From the NCBI GenBank assembly GCA_914767885.1, contig CAJZBQ010000047.1:186001-250000 (forward strand): 64,000 bases of DNA. Reading direction: 5' to 3'. This DNA is from Blepharisma stoltei. Taxonomy: Eukaryota; Ciliophora; Heterotrichea; Heterotrichida; Blepharismidae. The notes under the pieces are model-generated. The model saw nothing but the letters and a program-made list of their open reading frames with translations. It did no database searches and had not been told where the DNA came from. Of the stretch, positions 1 to 10,503 are shown piece by piece; positions within the stretch are counted from its first letter, which is position 1; every line of letters begins with the position of its first letter. Both the position numbers and the translations under genes were made by a program.

Positions 1-333
1 GCTGTTGTAACAGCTGATAGAACAGTTTTATATATTTTATCAAAGCAAAGCTTTGATTTAATTTTTTCTCACTCAGATAAAGCAAAAATGCTGAAAAATT
101 CTGTATGCAGGCCGACGAGTAAAGAAATGAGAGAAAATATTACAAAAAAGGTGGAAGCCATTAATACAAAATTAAATTCACTTTTAAACGCTTGTGACAT
201 AAATGTCCGACCTACCGACCGAAGCTCCACAATTGATCGAAAAATCATAAGAAAAGTGACGTGGGCAAGATCCCTTGCGCAGCGCTACAAAGATGATTTG
301 ACAAAAGAACTGAACACTGTTGGAGACCTATAA
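1..333 (+). CDS. C-terminal part of a cyclic-nucleotide-binding-domain protein (5' partial)
   Basis: The frame is open from the first base and ends with TAA at 331-333, so the gene begins upstream of the window. The first 25 or so residues (AVVTADRTVLYILSKQSF) match the last beta strands and helix of a cNMP-binding domain, where an 'A.V.A.....L.L....F' pattern is usual. The rest is a basic, probably helical tail. The phosphate-binding cassette is not in the window, so ligand binding cannot be judged. The assignment rests on a short segment and is tentative. Confidence 0.55.
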   Translation, partial: AVVTADRTVLYILSKQSFDLIFSHSDKAKMLKNSVCRPTSKEMRENITKKVEAINTKLNSLLNACDINVRPTDRSSTIDRKIIRKVTWARSLAQRYKDDLTKELNTVGDL

Positions 334-381
334 ATATAAATCTCGCTTATGTAACGTATTTTTCATAATAAATAAGCATAA

Positions 382-2622
382 ATGGAAGGTTTTTATCTTG
401 ATCATTACAATATTGAAGCACTTAAGCATTTATTTAAAAATTTTTCAAGAGATGCCTTAACTACCATGAAAACATTGACTATCAACAAAGAAGAAATCAT
501 AAAATTCCCGCCCCTTGGGACTTTACAAATATTCAGGAGTTTAGAAGAGCTCATTATCACAAATTGCAAAATCACTGATTTTCCTACTGAAGTAATTACT
601 GCCTCAATGCCACTATTAAAAAAAATAGACTTAAGGAGCAATAATTTCGCCACAGTCAAAATTTTGCTGCCTTTAGGTGAATTATTAAAATTAGAAGAAT
701 TACATTTAGAAGGGAATCCATTGACTTTATTATCACATAGGATAAGCTTACTACAAGCTTTATTATTTCCAAAAAATAAAATCCGCTATAAACTGTCAGC
801 TTGCTATACAGCTAGCTATAAAGCGATAAAGCAGCCTAAGCAACAAATAATAGTTAGAGACTCCCGAAGCGTTACTAGTATAATTTTAAATAGCAGTAAA
901 CCAGCCAAAGTTCCTCGGAAAGGGATGTTCCCAATGCTAAAGTTTTTAAACCATGAAGTTATCACTGAAGACGAAGTTAATAGCGCAAGACCTTTTATTG
1001 ATGAAACTTGGCTTGCGACTGAAGAAAATCAAGCTAAAGATTTAGACCCGATTTTGGAAAAAGTCAAAAAGAAAAATGCAAAAATTTTGGCACTGAGGGA
1101 AAGGTATGGAGCTGATATTTTAAGACAAGGCTTGCACCCTTGCGATTCAAAAAAACCGAGGGTTGAACATGTGTCAAGGACTGTGAGGCTGCAAGATATG
1201 CTGATTAGGTCGTCAAGAGAGCCGTCAGTTATTGATGCTGAGCCTGAAAGCTCGGTAAATACTTCAGTTAATGTGAGCAGGCATGAAGAAAAATTGCCAG
1301 ATTCGCCTAATAAAGCTTTTACTGAAGAAAAATTTTTAGGGTCAAAAGCTTCAAATACCCATATGTCAGAAACTCCTGGGATAGAGTCGTCACCTTTACT
1401 ATCAAAATCAATCAAAAAAATCCCACTTACTCCTATACCACCTTTGCCAGAACCTCCAAAGCCGCCGGTATCTCCATTAATTGAATTTAAAAAACGAAAA
1501 AATATGCAAAGAGAAAATTTATGAAATTTACTATATTTTACTTAATTATATAGTAAATAATGCAAAAGTTATATTATAAATAAACAAGTAATAAGCTCAT
1601 TTTTAATATAATTTGTTATAGTATAGACAGTGATCGAAATAGATCACCTTTTTCAGCCACACGAAGAAGCTCTTTAATCCAACTAATCCAAGAAGCCAAC
1701 GTAGAAGAGCCTGAAATCGTAGTTGAAGAGAAAAAAAATGAAGAAGTCCTCAAAGAAAAAATGAAATCAATAATAGAAGAAAGCAAAAAGATCCGGGAAA
1801 GAGCTATTGAGCCTTTTTTGAAAAAAATTTATAACTTCAGTGAGGTCAACCAATTTGTAAATAAAAGCGGCTCCATGCATTTTATAAGGATTTTTTGTTA
1901 GCAAGACATTTTCTCAGGAAATTTATTTCCCACAAAACAGTTACTCACAAAAAACCTTCAAATTTCTCAAATCCCTGAGGAATTTAGCAAGAGGAAAAAT
2001 GATGCACAATAAAATCGACCCATATATAAAAAACAAAGTCCAAACAGTCAGCGATGTGCTGAATCTTGTAAATGATACCAAAGGAAAATCACATGGAATT
2101 ACTGATACTGAAGTAAGACAATTATTACAAGAAAACATGAAAGAGCTGCCCCTAGATGAAATTGAGCTTCTCCATAAAATTGTAGCATTAGATGATGATA
2201 TGAAAAATATGAGACTAAAAAACACATATTTGGACTGGTGGCTAGGAAAAATGGAAAAGAAAAGACTGCAAATTGCAGAACATCAAGCGATTTTGGCTTT
2301 ACATAAAAAAAGAATTTTTGGTAACCCTACACTTGCAGTGAAGTCTCCGAAACCTTGACAAGAAGAATATGCGCCACCAAAAAACCCATTAGTTTCTAGA
2401 GCAATAAGCCAAGGGTATAAAATAAAATTACCTGAAAATAAACAAATTGCGACAGTGCATAGAATGGCGGAGCAGGAGTTTAAAAAGAAAGGAAAAGAAG
2501 TGATTGAAAAAGATGAACATTTTTCGTCGATTGATTTTAAATCACTATTTAAAGATCCAAATGTAAAAGAAGGGCCTGTTATTTATATAAAGCCTATACC
2601 TAGTCTAAATGAATTATTTTAA
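382..2622 (+). CDS. Leucine-rich-repeat protein with coiled-coil C-terminal half, germline form
   Basis: The first block (382-1521) encodes three or four LRRs around residues 30-120 (for example LEELHLEGNPL), then a charged linker and a proline-rich stretch. Coding continues from 1626 in another frame with no upstream ATG, which argues that 1626-2622 belongs to the same gene. Removing a TA-bounded 95-bp segment joins the blocks. A second frame change near 1890 is resolved by removing 16 nt (TATAAGGATTTTTTGT, 1883-1898, TA-bounded), but this is not a GT-AG intron and stays tentative. One TGA at 2356-2358 is read as Trp. The C-terminal half is charged and helical. LRR plus coiled coil suggests a structural or ciliary scaffold; no specific function is recognised. 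Confidence 0.65.
1529..1623 (+). other. Predicted TA-bounded IES (95 bp) in the LRR gene
   Basis: This AT-rich segment holds stops in all relevant frames. It begins TACTATATTTTAC and ends TTATAGTA before a further TA. Excision leaving one TA joins the LRR block in frame to the downstream block. Alternative TA boundaries (1520 or 1532) also keep the frame, so the exact edge is uncertain. Confidence 0.5.
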
Positions 2623-2685
2623 AAATATTTTATTTTCAAAATAAAAAAAATTATTTATATTAGGAATATATTAAAGCTTGAAACA

Positions 2686-3219
2686 ATGCTTGAGCATCTA
2701 CACACCCAATTAAGAGAAAAAGAAAAAGAATTCGAAGAGCTTAGTTATGATGACAAAGTTATGCTGAGACTACAAAGAATAAAAAAAAATATTGCAGAAA
2801 GAGAAATCATGAGAGATAGGCTGAAATCTTTATATAGCCAGGTAGAAAAAATGAAATTGGAATTCCAAGAGAATGAAAAAGAATATTTTTATAATATGTA
2901 TGAGAAAAAAGAAGATATAGAAATTGCCCGAGGATGGCGCTATTTTGCGCCATCCTTGGGCAATTCAAAAAACAGGCCCCACACGGGAATTGAACCCACG
3001 TGTGGGGCCATTTTTGGTATGTGGAGAATATTGACTTCCACGTACCAAAAATGGCCCCACACGTGGGTTCAATTCCCGTGTGGGGCCATTTTTTGAATTG
3101 CCCGAGGATGGCGCAAAATAGGGCCATCCTCGGGCAATTTCTATATCCATGACTTGCTAAGCAAAGAAGATTTTTCTAAAGTTGAGCTGCCAAGATTTAT
3201 TATTCCTCAAGAAAATTAA
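2686..3219 (+). CDS. Small coiled-coil protein (about 101 aa after excision)
   Basis: The ORF starts MLEHLHTQLREKEKEFEELS and is almost entirely a heptad-rich, highly charged helix. It is interrupted at Glu-Asp by the 228-bp nested palindrome. Removing the palindrome at one TA joins GAT to ATC CAT GAC and continues to IPQEN and TAA at 3217-3219. Without excision the frame runs into the palindrome and terminates. The start is the first ATG after an AT-only leader. No family is recognised. Confidence 0.65.
2916..3143. mobile_element. Nested-hairpin palindromic element 1 (228 bp), TA-bounded
   Basis: The whole segment is an inverted repeat from TATAGAAATTGCCCGAGG to its reverse complement. Smaller hairpins nest inside it: CCCGAGGATGGCGC with GCGCCATCC near each end, and CCACACG with CGTGTGG in each inner arm. 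It is far more GC-rich than its surroundings. Excision of 2916-3143 (or 2918-3145) leaving one TA restores the host frame. A sister copy lies at 15498-15728. Confidence 0.85.
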
Positions 3220-3421
3220 TTTATTCTGCTTTTACTGAAAAATTTTCTTTGAATTTTGGTACAAAATATCTGAATTTTATATAAAAATAAGACTTTTTTT
3301 AAAATATCTAATTATTTTAAAGAAAAAAAGAATAATTTTCATTCTAAAAATCATAAATTAATTTTTGTATCAAAATTGCCATTTTAGTGTTCCTTAAATT
3401 CTTCTCTAGATTTTTAACGCA

Positions 3422-4644
3422 ATGAGAAGAAACAGGACACCAGAAAGAAATTTATCTAGAGCAGGAAAGTATCTAGTTTCTATTCGACACAAAACTCCAG
3501 CCCCGAAGCTCGATTTAAGTGATATAGCTACGAAGCGAGCTACAAGCCCTATTAAATCTCAAAATGACGATAACCTGTCAGCTCGTTATGATCCTACTAA
3601 AAGAAGATTTACAAGCGAATGAACAGGAGACATTGATATCAAAAATTTTCAATATGCCCTATCAAATATCCAAGAAAAATCCTTGAGCACGCCTCTCCTT
3701 ACAAAACCCAAAGAAAAAATCGACATCAATAAAATCCCCGAGTTAATTTCTTTTAGAGAGCAAGCGAGGAAGATTGAAAAACAAAAACCTGACTATATAA
3801 GATGCCTAAGAAAAAGCTTTCGAGAGCTAAAATCAATGAATTTAAACAAAGATCAAATTCCTAATTTAAGCTGGCGATTTAGACAGAAGATAGACTTCGA
3901 GGCACACTCTATATGAAGCAGGTAAGACCCGTCCCGATGAAGCTGAAAATAGTGCCTCTGTAATTTTTTGAAGTCGGCCTTGGGCTTGGAGATACCGAAG
4001 AGGGAAGTTTTGTTTCTCCCCAAAGGTTTCCTCTGCTTTTGCCAAATGGACTAGAAAAGATTTGATTCCCACTTAGTCTTTGCTTATTGGGGATAAGGAG
4101 CATCCGCAAGAGGTGGCTCTAGCCTAACGAGCTAATCTTTAGGTTAGGTGGGTTTACGTCAGATAGGCAGGCTAAATGGTCTATCCGCTTATGGCCTTAT
4201 TATTTTAACTTTATCTTTAACCATAATTTAAGCTCAATTACATGCAAAATCCCATACGGTCGTCCAAATTCTAAACAATTTTTTTCTGCTGTAAAATCCG
4301 GAGACGAAGAAGAAACTCAAAAATTCCTATTAAAAGACCCATTTCTAGTCCACGTTTTTGACGAAGTTGGCTTAACAGCTCTTCATTGGGCATCTCTACG
4401 AAATTATCCAGGAATTGTTTCCCTTCTTTTATCAAAACGTGCTATTATTGATGCAATCGATACTGCTCATAGAACTTCTTTATTTATCGCTGTAAAATAC
4501 AACTCAATAGAATGTGTCCGAATTCTCCTTATAAACATGGCCGATCCGCATATTTCTTCAAATTCAAAAAAAATGCCAGTAAATATAGCACAAACCAAAA
4601 TTTGTGAAAAATTGATAAAAAAAAGCTATACTATTTACAGTTAG
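3422..4644 (+). CDS. Ankyrin-repeat protein interrupted by a retroposon
   Basis: The start is MRRNRTPERNLS at 3422, and one TGA at 3620-3622 reads as Trp. The first 150 residues are basic and disordered. After the insertion the sequence continues into at least two ankyrin repeats (GLTALHWASLRNYPGIVSLL, then RTSLFIAVKYNSIECVRILL) and ends with TAG at 4642-4644. Removing the DNA between the two copies of TAATTTAAGCT (3862 and 4224) joins IPNLS to SITCK in frame. Ankyrin repeats mediate protein-protein contacts; the partner is unknown. Confidence 0.75.
3873..4223 (+). mobile_element. SINE-like retroposon, family 1 copy A (351 bp), in the ankyrin gene
   Basis: It is flanked by a perfect 11-bp target duplication TAATTTAAGCT (3862-3872 and 4224-4234). 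It aligns along its length with copies at 9319-9658 and 41081-41429, sharing TTTTGTTTCTCCCCAAAGG and CCCACTTAGTCTTTGCTTAT, and more distantly with 34312-34654. It ends in a TTTAAC-like simple tail. The target duplicate begins with TA, so a TA-guided excision also gives the clean host sequence. Confidence 0.85.
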
Positions 4645-4700
4645 CTGCTATTTAATATATGAAAACAAGCCAGTAGATTATATTTATTATAAATAAGGCT

Positions 4701-4826
4701 ATGACTTTTTATACTTTATATGCAAAACTCCCTGAGCCACAACGCAGCCAAAAATGGAAGGAAGAAGCAATTCCGGTATTTGAAGGAAGCTATAAGTCTC
4801 AGAAAAAGGCTGGAAATAAATTTTAA
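4701..4826 (+). CDS. Possible 41-aa protein
   Basis: The short ORF MTFYTLYAKLPEPQ..KKAGNKF ends with TAA five bases before the convergent phosphatase gene. Codon use resembles the neighbouring genes, and the 5' side is a typical AT-only leader. No family is recognised and there is no paralogue in the window, so it may be chance. Confidence 0.35.
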   Translation: MTFYTLYAKLPEPQRSQKWKEEAIPVFEGSYKSQKKAGNKF

Positions 4827-4830
4827 TCGC

Positions 4831-6187
4831 TTAATTAATTATTAAATATGTGCTTAATAAGTCTGAGCCTACTTGTTTAAGCTGTCTTCGAAATCCAAAA
4901 TTCGGATTAGATTAGATTATGCCATTCGCTTTCGCAAGGCCGGGGATTTGCACCCCTACTACACGCTCATCATCCCTGAAGGATCCCGGCGGACACCCTT
5001 CTCCGTCGCCGCAGACGAGGCTTCGCGCACCAGTCTTGACTTCCATGGCTCCTGGAGTCTAAGGGCCAACCACCTGGGCCGAAACTCCCAGTTTCTCGTT
5101 AGGCAAATACCGTCTTCAGGGTGTGAGGGTCATATTGCCCATCAGACATTGGCCGACCTTGCCCTTTCCAATGGTTGTACCGGAGGAAAAACTCTAAGTC
5201 CAGGGATTAGCTCCTGGGCCCGAGGAAAACCCAGCCCGACTATACATAAAGGATTACCGACCCCTTTCCACCTAAATCTTCGACACTGGGTCGTTGCCTG
5301 CTGGTGTTGAAGAAATAGGGTCGAGAGGTCGGGTGGTCTGTCGTCACCATTTTTATGTATATCCAAAATTCGGATAAATGCATAATCTTCTACTTTGGAC
5401 TAAATTGTGTGCTTGCTCAAAATTGAGCCTGTGTTTTGCCATTATATAAGCAATTACTATTGTGGCACTTCTGGATCGGCCTGCTGCAAAATTAATTAAA
5501 TTAATTGCTGCGATGCTAAAAATCTGCAGAGGATTTCCACCTCTCAAGCTCATCAACTCTTTAGGAGCTGCAGGCTGACAACGGCTGCCTTTTCTAGGCT
5601 TCTATGGGCCTGAAACCTAGGGTGTGACTCCCAATTTCACGCTGAGCATCTGCTGTCTTTAGGATCCCTAGGTATGGGACCTAAATCTCGGAGACAATAG
5701 CAGACTGTACTTCCAAGTCAGGAGGAAATTCACATGTCCTAGGTATTAACTCTGTGGAGCGAGAAAAACCTCTAACCAGATTCATTAACAACGCCGTATC
5801 TGTTTTTTTATTTGGTTCCTCCTGCAGGTGCTGGTGAATTGCGTCAATAAATCGGGCAGCCATCTCCGCCGCTGTATTAATCCATATGCCAGCTGCACAA
5901 TGAACAAGGACTTTTTGGCCTGACAGGAGACTGCTGCTTATAAATTTAAGCGCTTCTGGCAGAAGGGGTATCATGTTTTCACTTTCTAAATCATTTATCT
6001 GTACAAAATGGTAAGTAATTCCAGGAAATGTTATATCTGATTGGTATTCTAGTACTTGGACAATATTTTTAATTCCTAAACTTTGGAGAAGCTCTAAATT
6101 TTCTGCAGCAATTTGGCTTCCTAAATAAAGCCCATTTTCAATTTCATGGATATCTTCTTGGAACCTTTCAAGATCAGAATTTTCCAT
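4831..6187 (-). CDS. Dual-specificity protein phosphatase, cut by two retroposons
   Basis: The gene starts at MENSDLERFQ and contains the DUSP hallmarks EIENGLYLGSQIAA and VLVHCAAG. The CX5R signature is split. Its Cys half lies at about 5888-5910 and its Arg half (RSRSATIVIAYIM) at about 5440-5480, with a 0.4-kb element between. Removing that gives HCAAGRSRSA, a valid signature. A second element separates IYPNF from GFRRQLKQ; removing it between 15-bp duplicates gives the usual DUSP ending (PNFGFxxQL). The stop is TAA at 4831-4833. The product should dephosphorylate Ser/Thr/Tyr in MAPK-type substrates. The uninterrupted protein is about 170 aa, normal for a minimal DUSP. Confidence 0.85.
4908..5360 (-). 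mobile_element. SINE-like retroposon S1 (453 bp) in the phosphatase gene
   Basis: The flanks are a perfect 15-bp duplication ATCCAAAATTCGGAT (4893-4907 and 5361-5375). Read on the minus strand it starts ATACATAAAAATGGTG and ends in a TAATC repeat tail. Its GC content is about twice that of the host DNA. The open frame within it (4873-5310) has no family features and is treated as non-coding. Confidence 0.85.
5489..5887 (-). mobile_element. SINE-like retroposon S2 (about 399 bp) inside the CX5R signature
   Basis: The flanks are a 10-bp near-perfect duplication, GCCAGCTGCA / GCCTGCTGCA on the plus strand. On the minus strand the element ends in an AATTAATTT repeat tail. A central block (GAGTTAATACCTAGGAC.. 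then TTTCCTCC) matches the block GAGCTAATCCCTGGAC..TTTCCTCC in S1. The flanks carry no TA, so removal here would have to use the direct repeat. Confidence 0.7.
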
Positions 6188-6496
6188 ATTATTTTAAATT
6201 AAATAAAATCTTGCGCTTAAATAATGGCTAAATAGTAGCTTTTATTATAAAAAAACCTGATTTTTGCTGTCCAATTTTAAAATTTTTTTAAGCTTTTAAT
6301 TCAAATTTTACCAAGTATAAAACCAGAAAATCTAAAAAATGCGAAAAAATGAGGAAAATATGAATTTTTTATCTTTGGTGAAGCTTTTTGCTTCATAGCA
6401 ACTATTAGTATATTTAGCCAATACTTATTTTGCATATTTATTTTCTAAAAAGAAGATTTGCAGTAGCTAGCTAATTTCTTTCGATATTAATAATCT
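6188..6496. other. AT-rich intergenic stretch, nothing recognised
   Basis: It lies between divergent genes, so it probably holds both 5' leaders. No ORF with coding character, repeat or RNA gene was seen. Confidence 0.6.
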
Positions 6497-7083
6497 ATGA
6501 AAAGTATGATCAATAACTCCTTACATGCTCTGCAATTGACCCGTGAAAAAATATTAAAAGAAAGAGAAAGTACTTCAGAAACACAAGCTACGCAAGGCCC
6601 TCTAAGATCTATTCCTACACAAGGGACTGAATTAAGTGAAAGTGAAGACGAGGGAGATAACTCAAGCAGACTAAAAGATATCCCTATCATAATTACGTAA
6701 AATTAACCATAAGCAGATAATTATTTATTTTTTATATATAATAGGGTTTAAAATTATGGCTTATATCACTATTTGTTATAAATAAATATAAATCGATTTC
6801 TGCAGGTGTTCAATACCAAAGAGGTGGCCTTGGAGTAAGAACACAGGTAGATTTAAATCAACTAAGGCAAGAAATTAAATTAAGGGAATCTGAGCAGTTT
6901 GAAAGGGAAAGGGAAATTAAAAATATCTTGGGGAGTGACACAAGCCAAGATGAGCAGGGAAGTGGAGGAGAAGAACAAGAAAATCGGATGAATGAAGAAA
7001 TTAGAAATAAAGTTGAAAATATCATTATCCTAGATCAGAGTGATATAAAATGCTGCTGCAGTCGGACGTGCAATTTGTTGTAG
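6497..7083 (+). CDS. Charged low-complexity protein with Cys-rich C-terminus
   Basis: The start is MKSMINNSLHALQLTREK. The N-terminal 67 residues are acidic and Ser-rich. A TAA at 6698-6700 ends that frame. Excising a TA-bounded 89-bp segment joins ..IIIT to YKSISAGVQYQRGG. The rest is a Glu/Arg helix ending KCCCSRTCNLL and TAG at 7081-7083. The terminal cysteine cluster could be lipidated or bind metal; that is a guess. No family is recognised. Confidence 0.6.
6698..6786 (+). other. Predicted TA-bounded IES (89 bp)
   Basis: This AT-only segment holds stops in all frames and runs from TAAAATTAACC to the TA at 6787. Excision joins ACG to TAT AAA TCG in frame. A TA at 6783 would leave a stop, so 6787 is preferred. 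Confidence 0.55.
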
Positions 7084-7498
7084 TCGATAATTAATGAGAG
7101 TGGAATGTTAGCAAAATAAATTTTAAATAAAGTTTTAAATCAATAGCTTGTATAGAGTAAAACTGCGAAATTTAAGAAATAAAATTGGATAATAATAATA
7201 AAAGGTAAAATAATTTTACTTTTTTATTATCCTAAATTCAAAAATCTAAAAGTATTTTTCCCTAATTTTAAAATATTGACTCTTAGTCAAGACTTTCCAA
7301 TACCCAATTGAACAATTCTTATTTTTGGGCTTTTAGCCCAAAAATTTAAATCCAGCTTTTTAAAGCAGCAAACCTCAGCAGAATTTCAAAACAATATTTA
7401 ATATTTGCATAAAATTTATTATACTCTTTTAAGCCACCTCACAGTCCTGAAGCGGGATAAATGATTATGAAGCCACATATAGTAAAAAATATCGTTAA
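7084..7498. other. Intergenic, nothing recognised
   Basis: AT-rich DNA with short internal repeats of CCCAAAAATTTAAA type. No coding signal or structured RNA was recognised. Confidence 0.55.
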
Positions 7499-7984
7499 AT
7501 GATAGAATGCTATTACAAAGAAATAGAAAACGAAGAATGTGACTGAAAAGGAGAAGCCTCTGAAGTTCCAAGCCATTTAATATCTCAGCACAGCATCTGC
7601 GAATACACCAGCTGTAAACACAATAAAATAATGCTTGAGCTAGAATTTGATGAAAATTCTGGCTTCAGGTTTTTACTTTTGACCTTCCAGAAAGACGAAA
7701 AGCCGATTCCTTTTATATTTGAAGGAGTCATAGCCCATACCACTATAATGATTTCTAAAATAGGCAGGGAAGGACCTTTGTGGCTCTATCGAATGGAGGA
7801 GCTTGATCCGAACTCAGCCATCAAAATCTGAGACCTCCACTCTGCTATCTCCTGTTCCTCAACACTTCTACACTTAGACTCCACTACTTTCGACACCCTT
7901 TCCTTCGACTGTTTGCTTCCCTTTTTTTGGCGCGAAATGGGCCGGTTAAAAAAAAAATATAGGAATAATAAATTAAAGCTATAA
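7499..7984 (+). CDS. SIAH/TRAF-like zinc-finger protein
   Basis: The start is MIECYYKEIENEECDWKG. Two TGA codons (7544-7546 and 7829-7831) read as Trp. The N-terminal CYYKEIENEECDWKG..HLISQH follows the SIAH/TRAF-type zinc-finger spacing (C-x-n-C-x-n-H-x3-H), and CEYTSCKH follows. The rest resembles a compact beta-rich domain like the SIAH/TRAF C-terminal fold, but this is weak. Such domains bind partners in ubiquitin ligase systems; no RING is present here. The stop is TAA at 7982-7984. Confidence 0.6.
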
Positions 7985-8021
7985 TTAATAATTTTAATTA
8001 AATTTTATATTTGAAGAAAGT

Positions 8022-8267
8022 ATGAGTGAAAATAATTTGATAAGTTTACTGTTAAGAAGCCCATCTGAAGAAATCATTAGGTACAAAATGAAAATAGAGG
8101 GAAAAGTTTCGTCTATTGAATATGAAGGAAACGTGCAGAAGTTTGATGGGAAAAATATAGAGGAAAACCAACAGTGCTTAAAGGTCCATGCAAGGCAGAT
8201 GCAGCATTTTTCTTATATATCTGATGATGGGGAAAAAAGATATAAAATTGTGTTAACAGTGTTATAA
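8022..8267 (+). CDS. Small hypothetical protein (81 aa)
   Basis: The ORF MSENNLISLLLRSPSEE starts 37 bp after the zinc-finger gene on the same strand and ends with TAA. It has mixed charge, no signal peptide and no membrane segment. Codon use resembles the neighbours. No family is recognised. Confidence 0.45.
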   Translation: MSENNLISLLLRSPSEEIIRYKMKIEGKVSSIEYEGNVQKFDGKNIEENQQCLKVHARQMQHFSYISDDGEKRYKIVLTVL

Positions 8268-9011
8268 AAATTTTGGAAGAGGATAGGGATATATAATATA
8301 AAATAATTGTGTATAAGGAACTTTTCAGGAGGCGGAAAAAATGCACGGTCATTTCCTCCACGCCTTTTTTTTGACATAAAAAGACTGTAAAACCATTTGA
8401 CTTTGTTTTGGTGGAAAAAATACTAGTTTTCGCAAAAGCAGGCTTAAAAAATTTTACTATCAAAAATAATATAATTTATTGCATATATTGTCGGAGGGCA
8501 TCACATATGAAAAAAATTTCTACGCTTTGAATTAAAATTCCACTGTTGAGCGATTATTATGGTTTCTCCAAATTTAAAAACTTTTAATAATTTATGCAAT
8601 AGATTATATAACTTTACGGCACTTAGCAAATCCTGGATTTTTTAAAATGGTCTGCCGTGCCAAAATCATTATACAGCTTTTGTACGAATAAAATTTAAAG
8701 TTATTAGCTATTATATATTTAAAAGCAATAAGATTCATCAACCAAATTTACCTATATCTAAGAAAAATGATTCATTCTAGTTAAGAAATTATATAAAAAT
8801 ACTAGGGGATAAAAGACGACCTATAAAAACAATTAAAATATATCATATCTATTTTTCTTAACTTTAGATATCAGCTTCAGCAAAATAAAAACTCTAATTG
8901 AAGAGCCAATTTTCTTTAAAATTTTGTTATTAAAGATTTTACTTAAAATCCAAAACGTCTCCATCCCTCTTATTATTTTCCTATCGTTTAATAAATATTT
9001 TTAATTTGCTC
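8268..9011. other. Long intergenic stretch without a recognised gene
   Basis: Mostly AT. A slightly GC-richer patch at about 8480-8690 holds a weak inverted pair (CGGCAC at about 8617 and GTGCC at about 8667) but matches no RNA family that I recognise. Confidence 0.5.
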
Positions 9012-10048
9012 ATGGGATCTGCTTGTACGTCAAATCCAAGCCCTCGGAATCATTCATCCTCTCACAACTCAAGGCTCCGGACAATGAAATTGGGCAATTT
9101 CACGTTTCAGTTGTATGGTAACCAATATTTTAGAAAATAAAATTGTGGGAAAAGGCTGCAGAAGAACGCCAGCTTGGGAAACACAAGCCACAAGAGAAGA
9201 GGTGGACAAAAAACGCAAGGAATTTTGGGAAACCAGGGTTGATGGAAACCCTGAAGTTTGGCAATTATTAAAAGGTGCAATAGATGAGCCTCTGCCAGCA
9301 AATTCTTTAGAAATGATAAGATAAAAAATGCGAAGTCGACGGAAAATGAGCTCGAGACACACTACCTATGAAGCAATAAGGAACGTCCTGATGAAGCTGA
9401 AAATAGTGCCTCTGCCATTTTTCGGATTAGGCTTTTAATTTTGGGGATACCGAAGAGGGAAATTTTGTTTCTCCCCAAAGGGCTTTCTCTGTCCCTGCCA
9501 AATGGGCTAGACAGGTTTTGGTTCCCACTTAGTCTTTGCTTATTGGGAATAACGGGGCATCCGCAAGAGGTGGCTCTAGCCTAGTAATCCTTAGATTTGG
9601 ATTTACGCCAGATAGGCAAGCTAGTGGTCTATCTACTTATAGCCTTATAGCACTTAACTTAGCAATGATACAAGCTGCAGGGCTTTCTTTAGCTGATGGA
9701 GTTTTGATGACTGTTTATGACCAAGGGCAGCACCGCTATGAAATTCCTCCATATCTTATCAATGAGCCTGAGCATTATGGACCAGGTCTAGATGTAATAT
9801 CAATAAATCAGCCTATAAAAGAAGAACTAATTGAGCTGACCTTGAGGTCTACAAAATATAAAGATTGGGTAGTTCGTATCAGCAACTGCACAAAAGTTAC
9901 ACAACTGAAAGAAGATTACGCGAGAAATTTTGATACCAAAGATTTGAAAATTAGGATGTTTTCAAATGGAAAGGAATTAAAAGACGGAAATACACTGGCT
10001 CACCATAACGTTAAAGCAGGGATGGTACTGCAAGTTGCAGTTCTTTAG
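9012..10048 (+). CDS. UBTD: Ubiquitin-domain-containing protein (UBTD family)
   Basis: The start MGSACTSNPSPRNHSSS is the Met-Gly type also found in animal UBTD1/2. A 16-nt intron at 9118-9133 joins QLY to ENKIVGKG. The UBTD N-terminal domain is clear: RRTPAWET, KRKEFWETRVDGNPEVW, then DGVLMTVYDQGQHRYEIPPY. A C-terminal ubiquitin-like fold follows (KDLKIRMFSNGKELKDGNTL). A SINE copy splits the gene at LEMI/QAAGL; removal between near-identical 12-bp duplicates restores the frame. UBTD proteins interact with ubiquitin-conjugating enzymes. Gly2 and Cys5 suggest N-terminal acylation. The stop is TAG at 10046-10048. Confidence 0.85.
9118..9133 (+). other. 16-nt intron in the UBTD gene
   Basis: GTAACCAATATTTTAG, with GT-AG ends. 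Removing it joins frame 0 to frame 1 and links the ATG at 9012 to the conserved domain. Confidence 0.85.
9319..9658 (+). mobile_element. SINE-like retroposon, family 1 copy B (about 340 bp)
   Basis: The flanks are TTAGAAATGATA (9307-9318) and TTAGCAATGATA (9659-9670), one mismatch apart. The head reads AAAAAATGCGAAGTCGACGG. The body aligns with copies A and C. Removing body plus one duplicate (352 bp) restores the UBTD frame. Confidence 0.85.
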
Positions 10049-10307
10049 CTATTGTTAATAATTCGATTTATTTAAATAGTGAAATTAAAAAAACTGTTTC
10101 AATTTTTGTGGCATAATTGCTTTTTTTACATACAATTTTTTATTTAAAATTAGACTAGCTGCTTATTTTTATTGCAAACTGATTAGATTTTGGTATTAAA
10201 ATGTGATTGTTTGAAATTTATTTAAATATTTGGAAAATTAATTATAATTGAAAAATCAAAACAAATTTATTTGGAGAAAATTATAGCTGAATTTTATTCT
10301 TTTAAAA

Positions 10308-10455
10308 TAACTCCCATTGAGATTTTTTTGTTTATTCTTTAAAGGGTTAAATTTATTTTAAAAAATTATATCATTAAATTTAACACATTATTTTTTTTTA
10401 AATTTAAAAATAATTTGCAAGAAAATTTTTATAATCTCTCTTTAAATGGGAGTTA
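10308..10455. mobile_element. Small TA-bounded MITE, family 2 (about 148 bp)
   Basis: Terminal inverted repeats TAACTCCCATT / AATGGGAGTTA bound an AT-rich core that contains TTTAAAGGGTTAAATTT. That core resembles the internal part of the element at 60238-60567. It lies between genes. Confidence 0.65.
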
Positions 10456-10503
10456 ATTTCTCTCTTGGAAGGGGGGTTAAATGATAATATAGTAATATAA
10501 ATC

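Noticed and set aside
3000-3100. tRNA-like T-arm (GGGTTCAATTCCC) suggesting a tRNA gene
   Set aside because: No D-arm or anticodon arm is present. The motif is part of a symmetric hairpin repeated on both arms of palindrome 1.
4873-5310. 145-codon open frame in GC-rich DNA
   Set aside because: It lies almost wholly inside retroposon S1, has no family features, and the flanking target duplication explains the segment.
8475-8690. Possible structured RNA (CGGCAC / GTGCC pair)
   Set aside because: The stem is short, there is no match to U1, U2, U5, U6, SRP or tRNA features, and no terminator-like T run at a fitting position.
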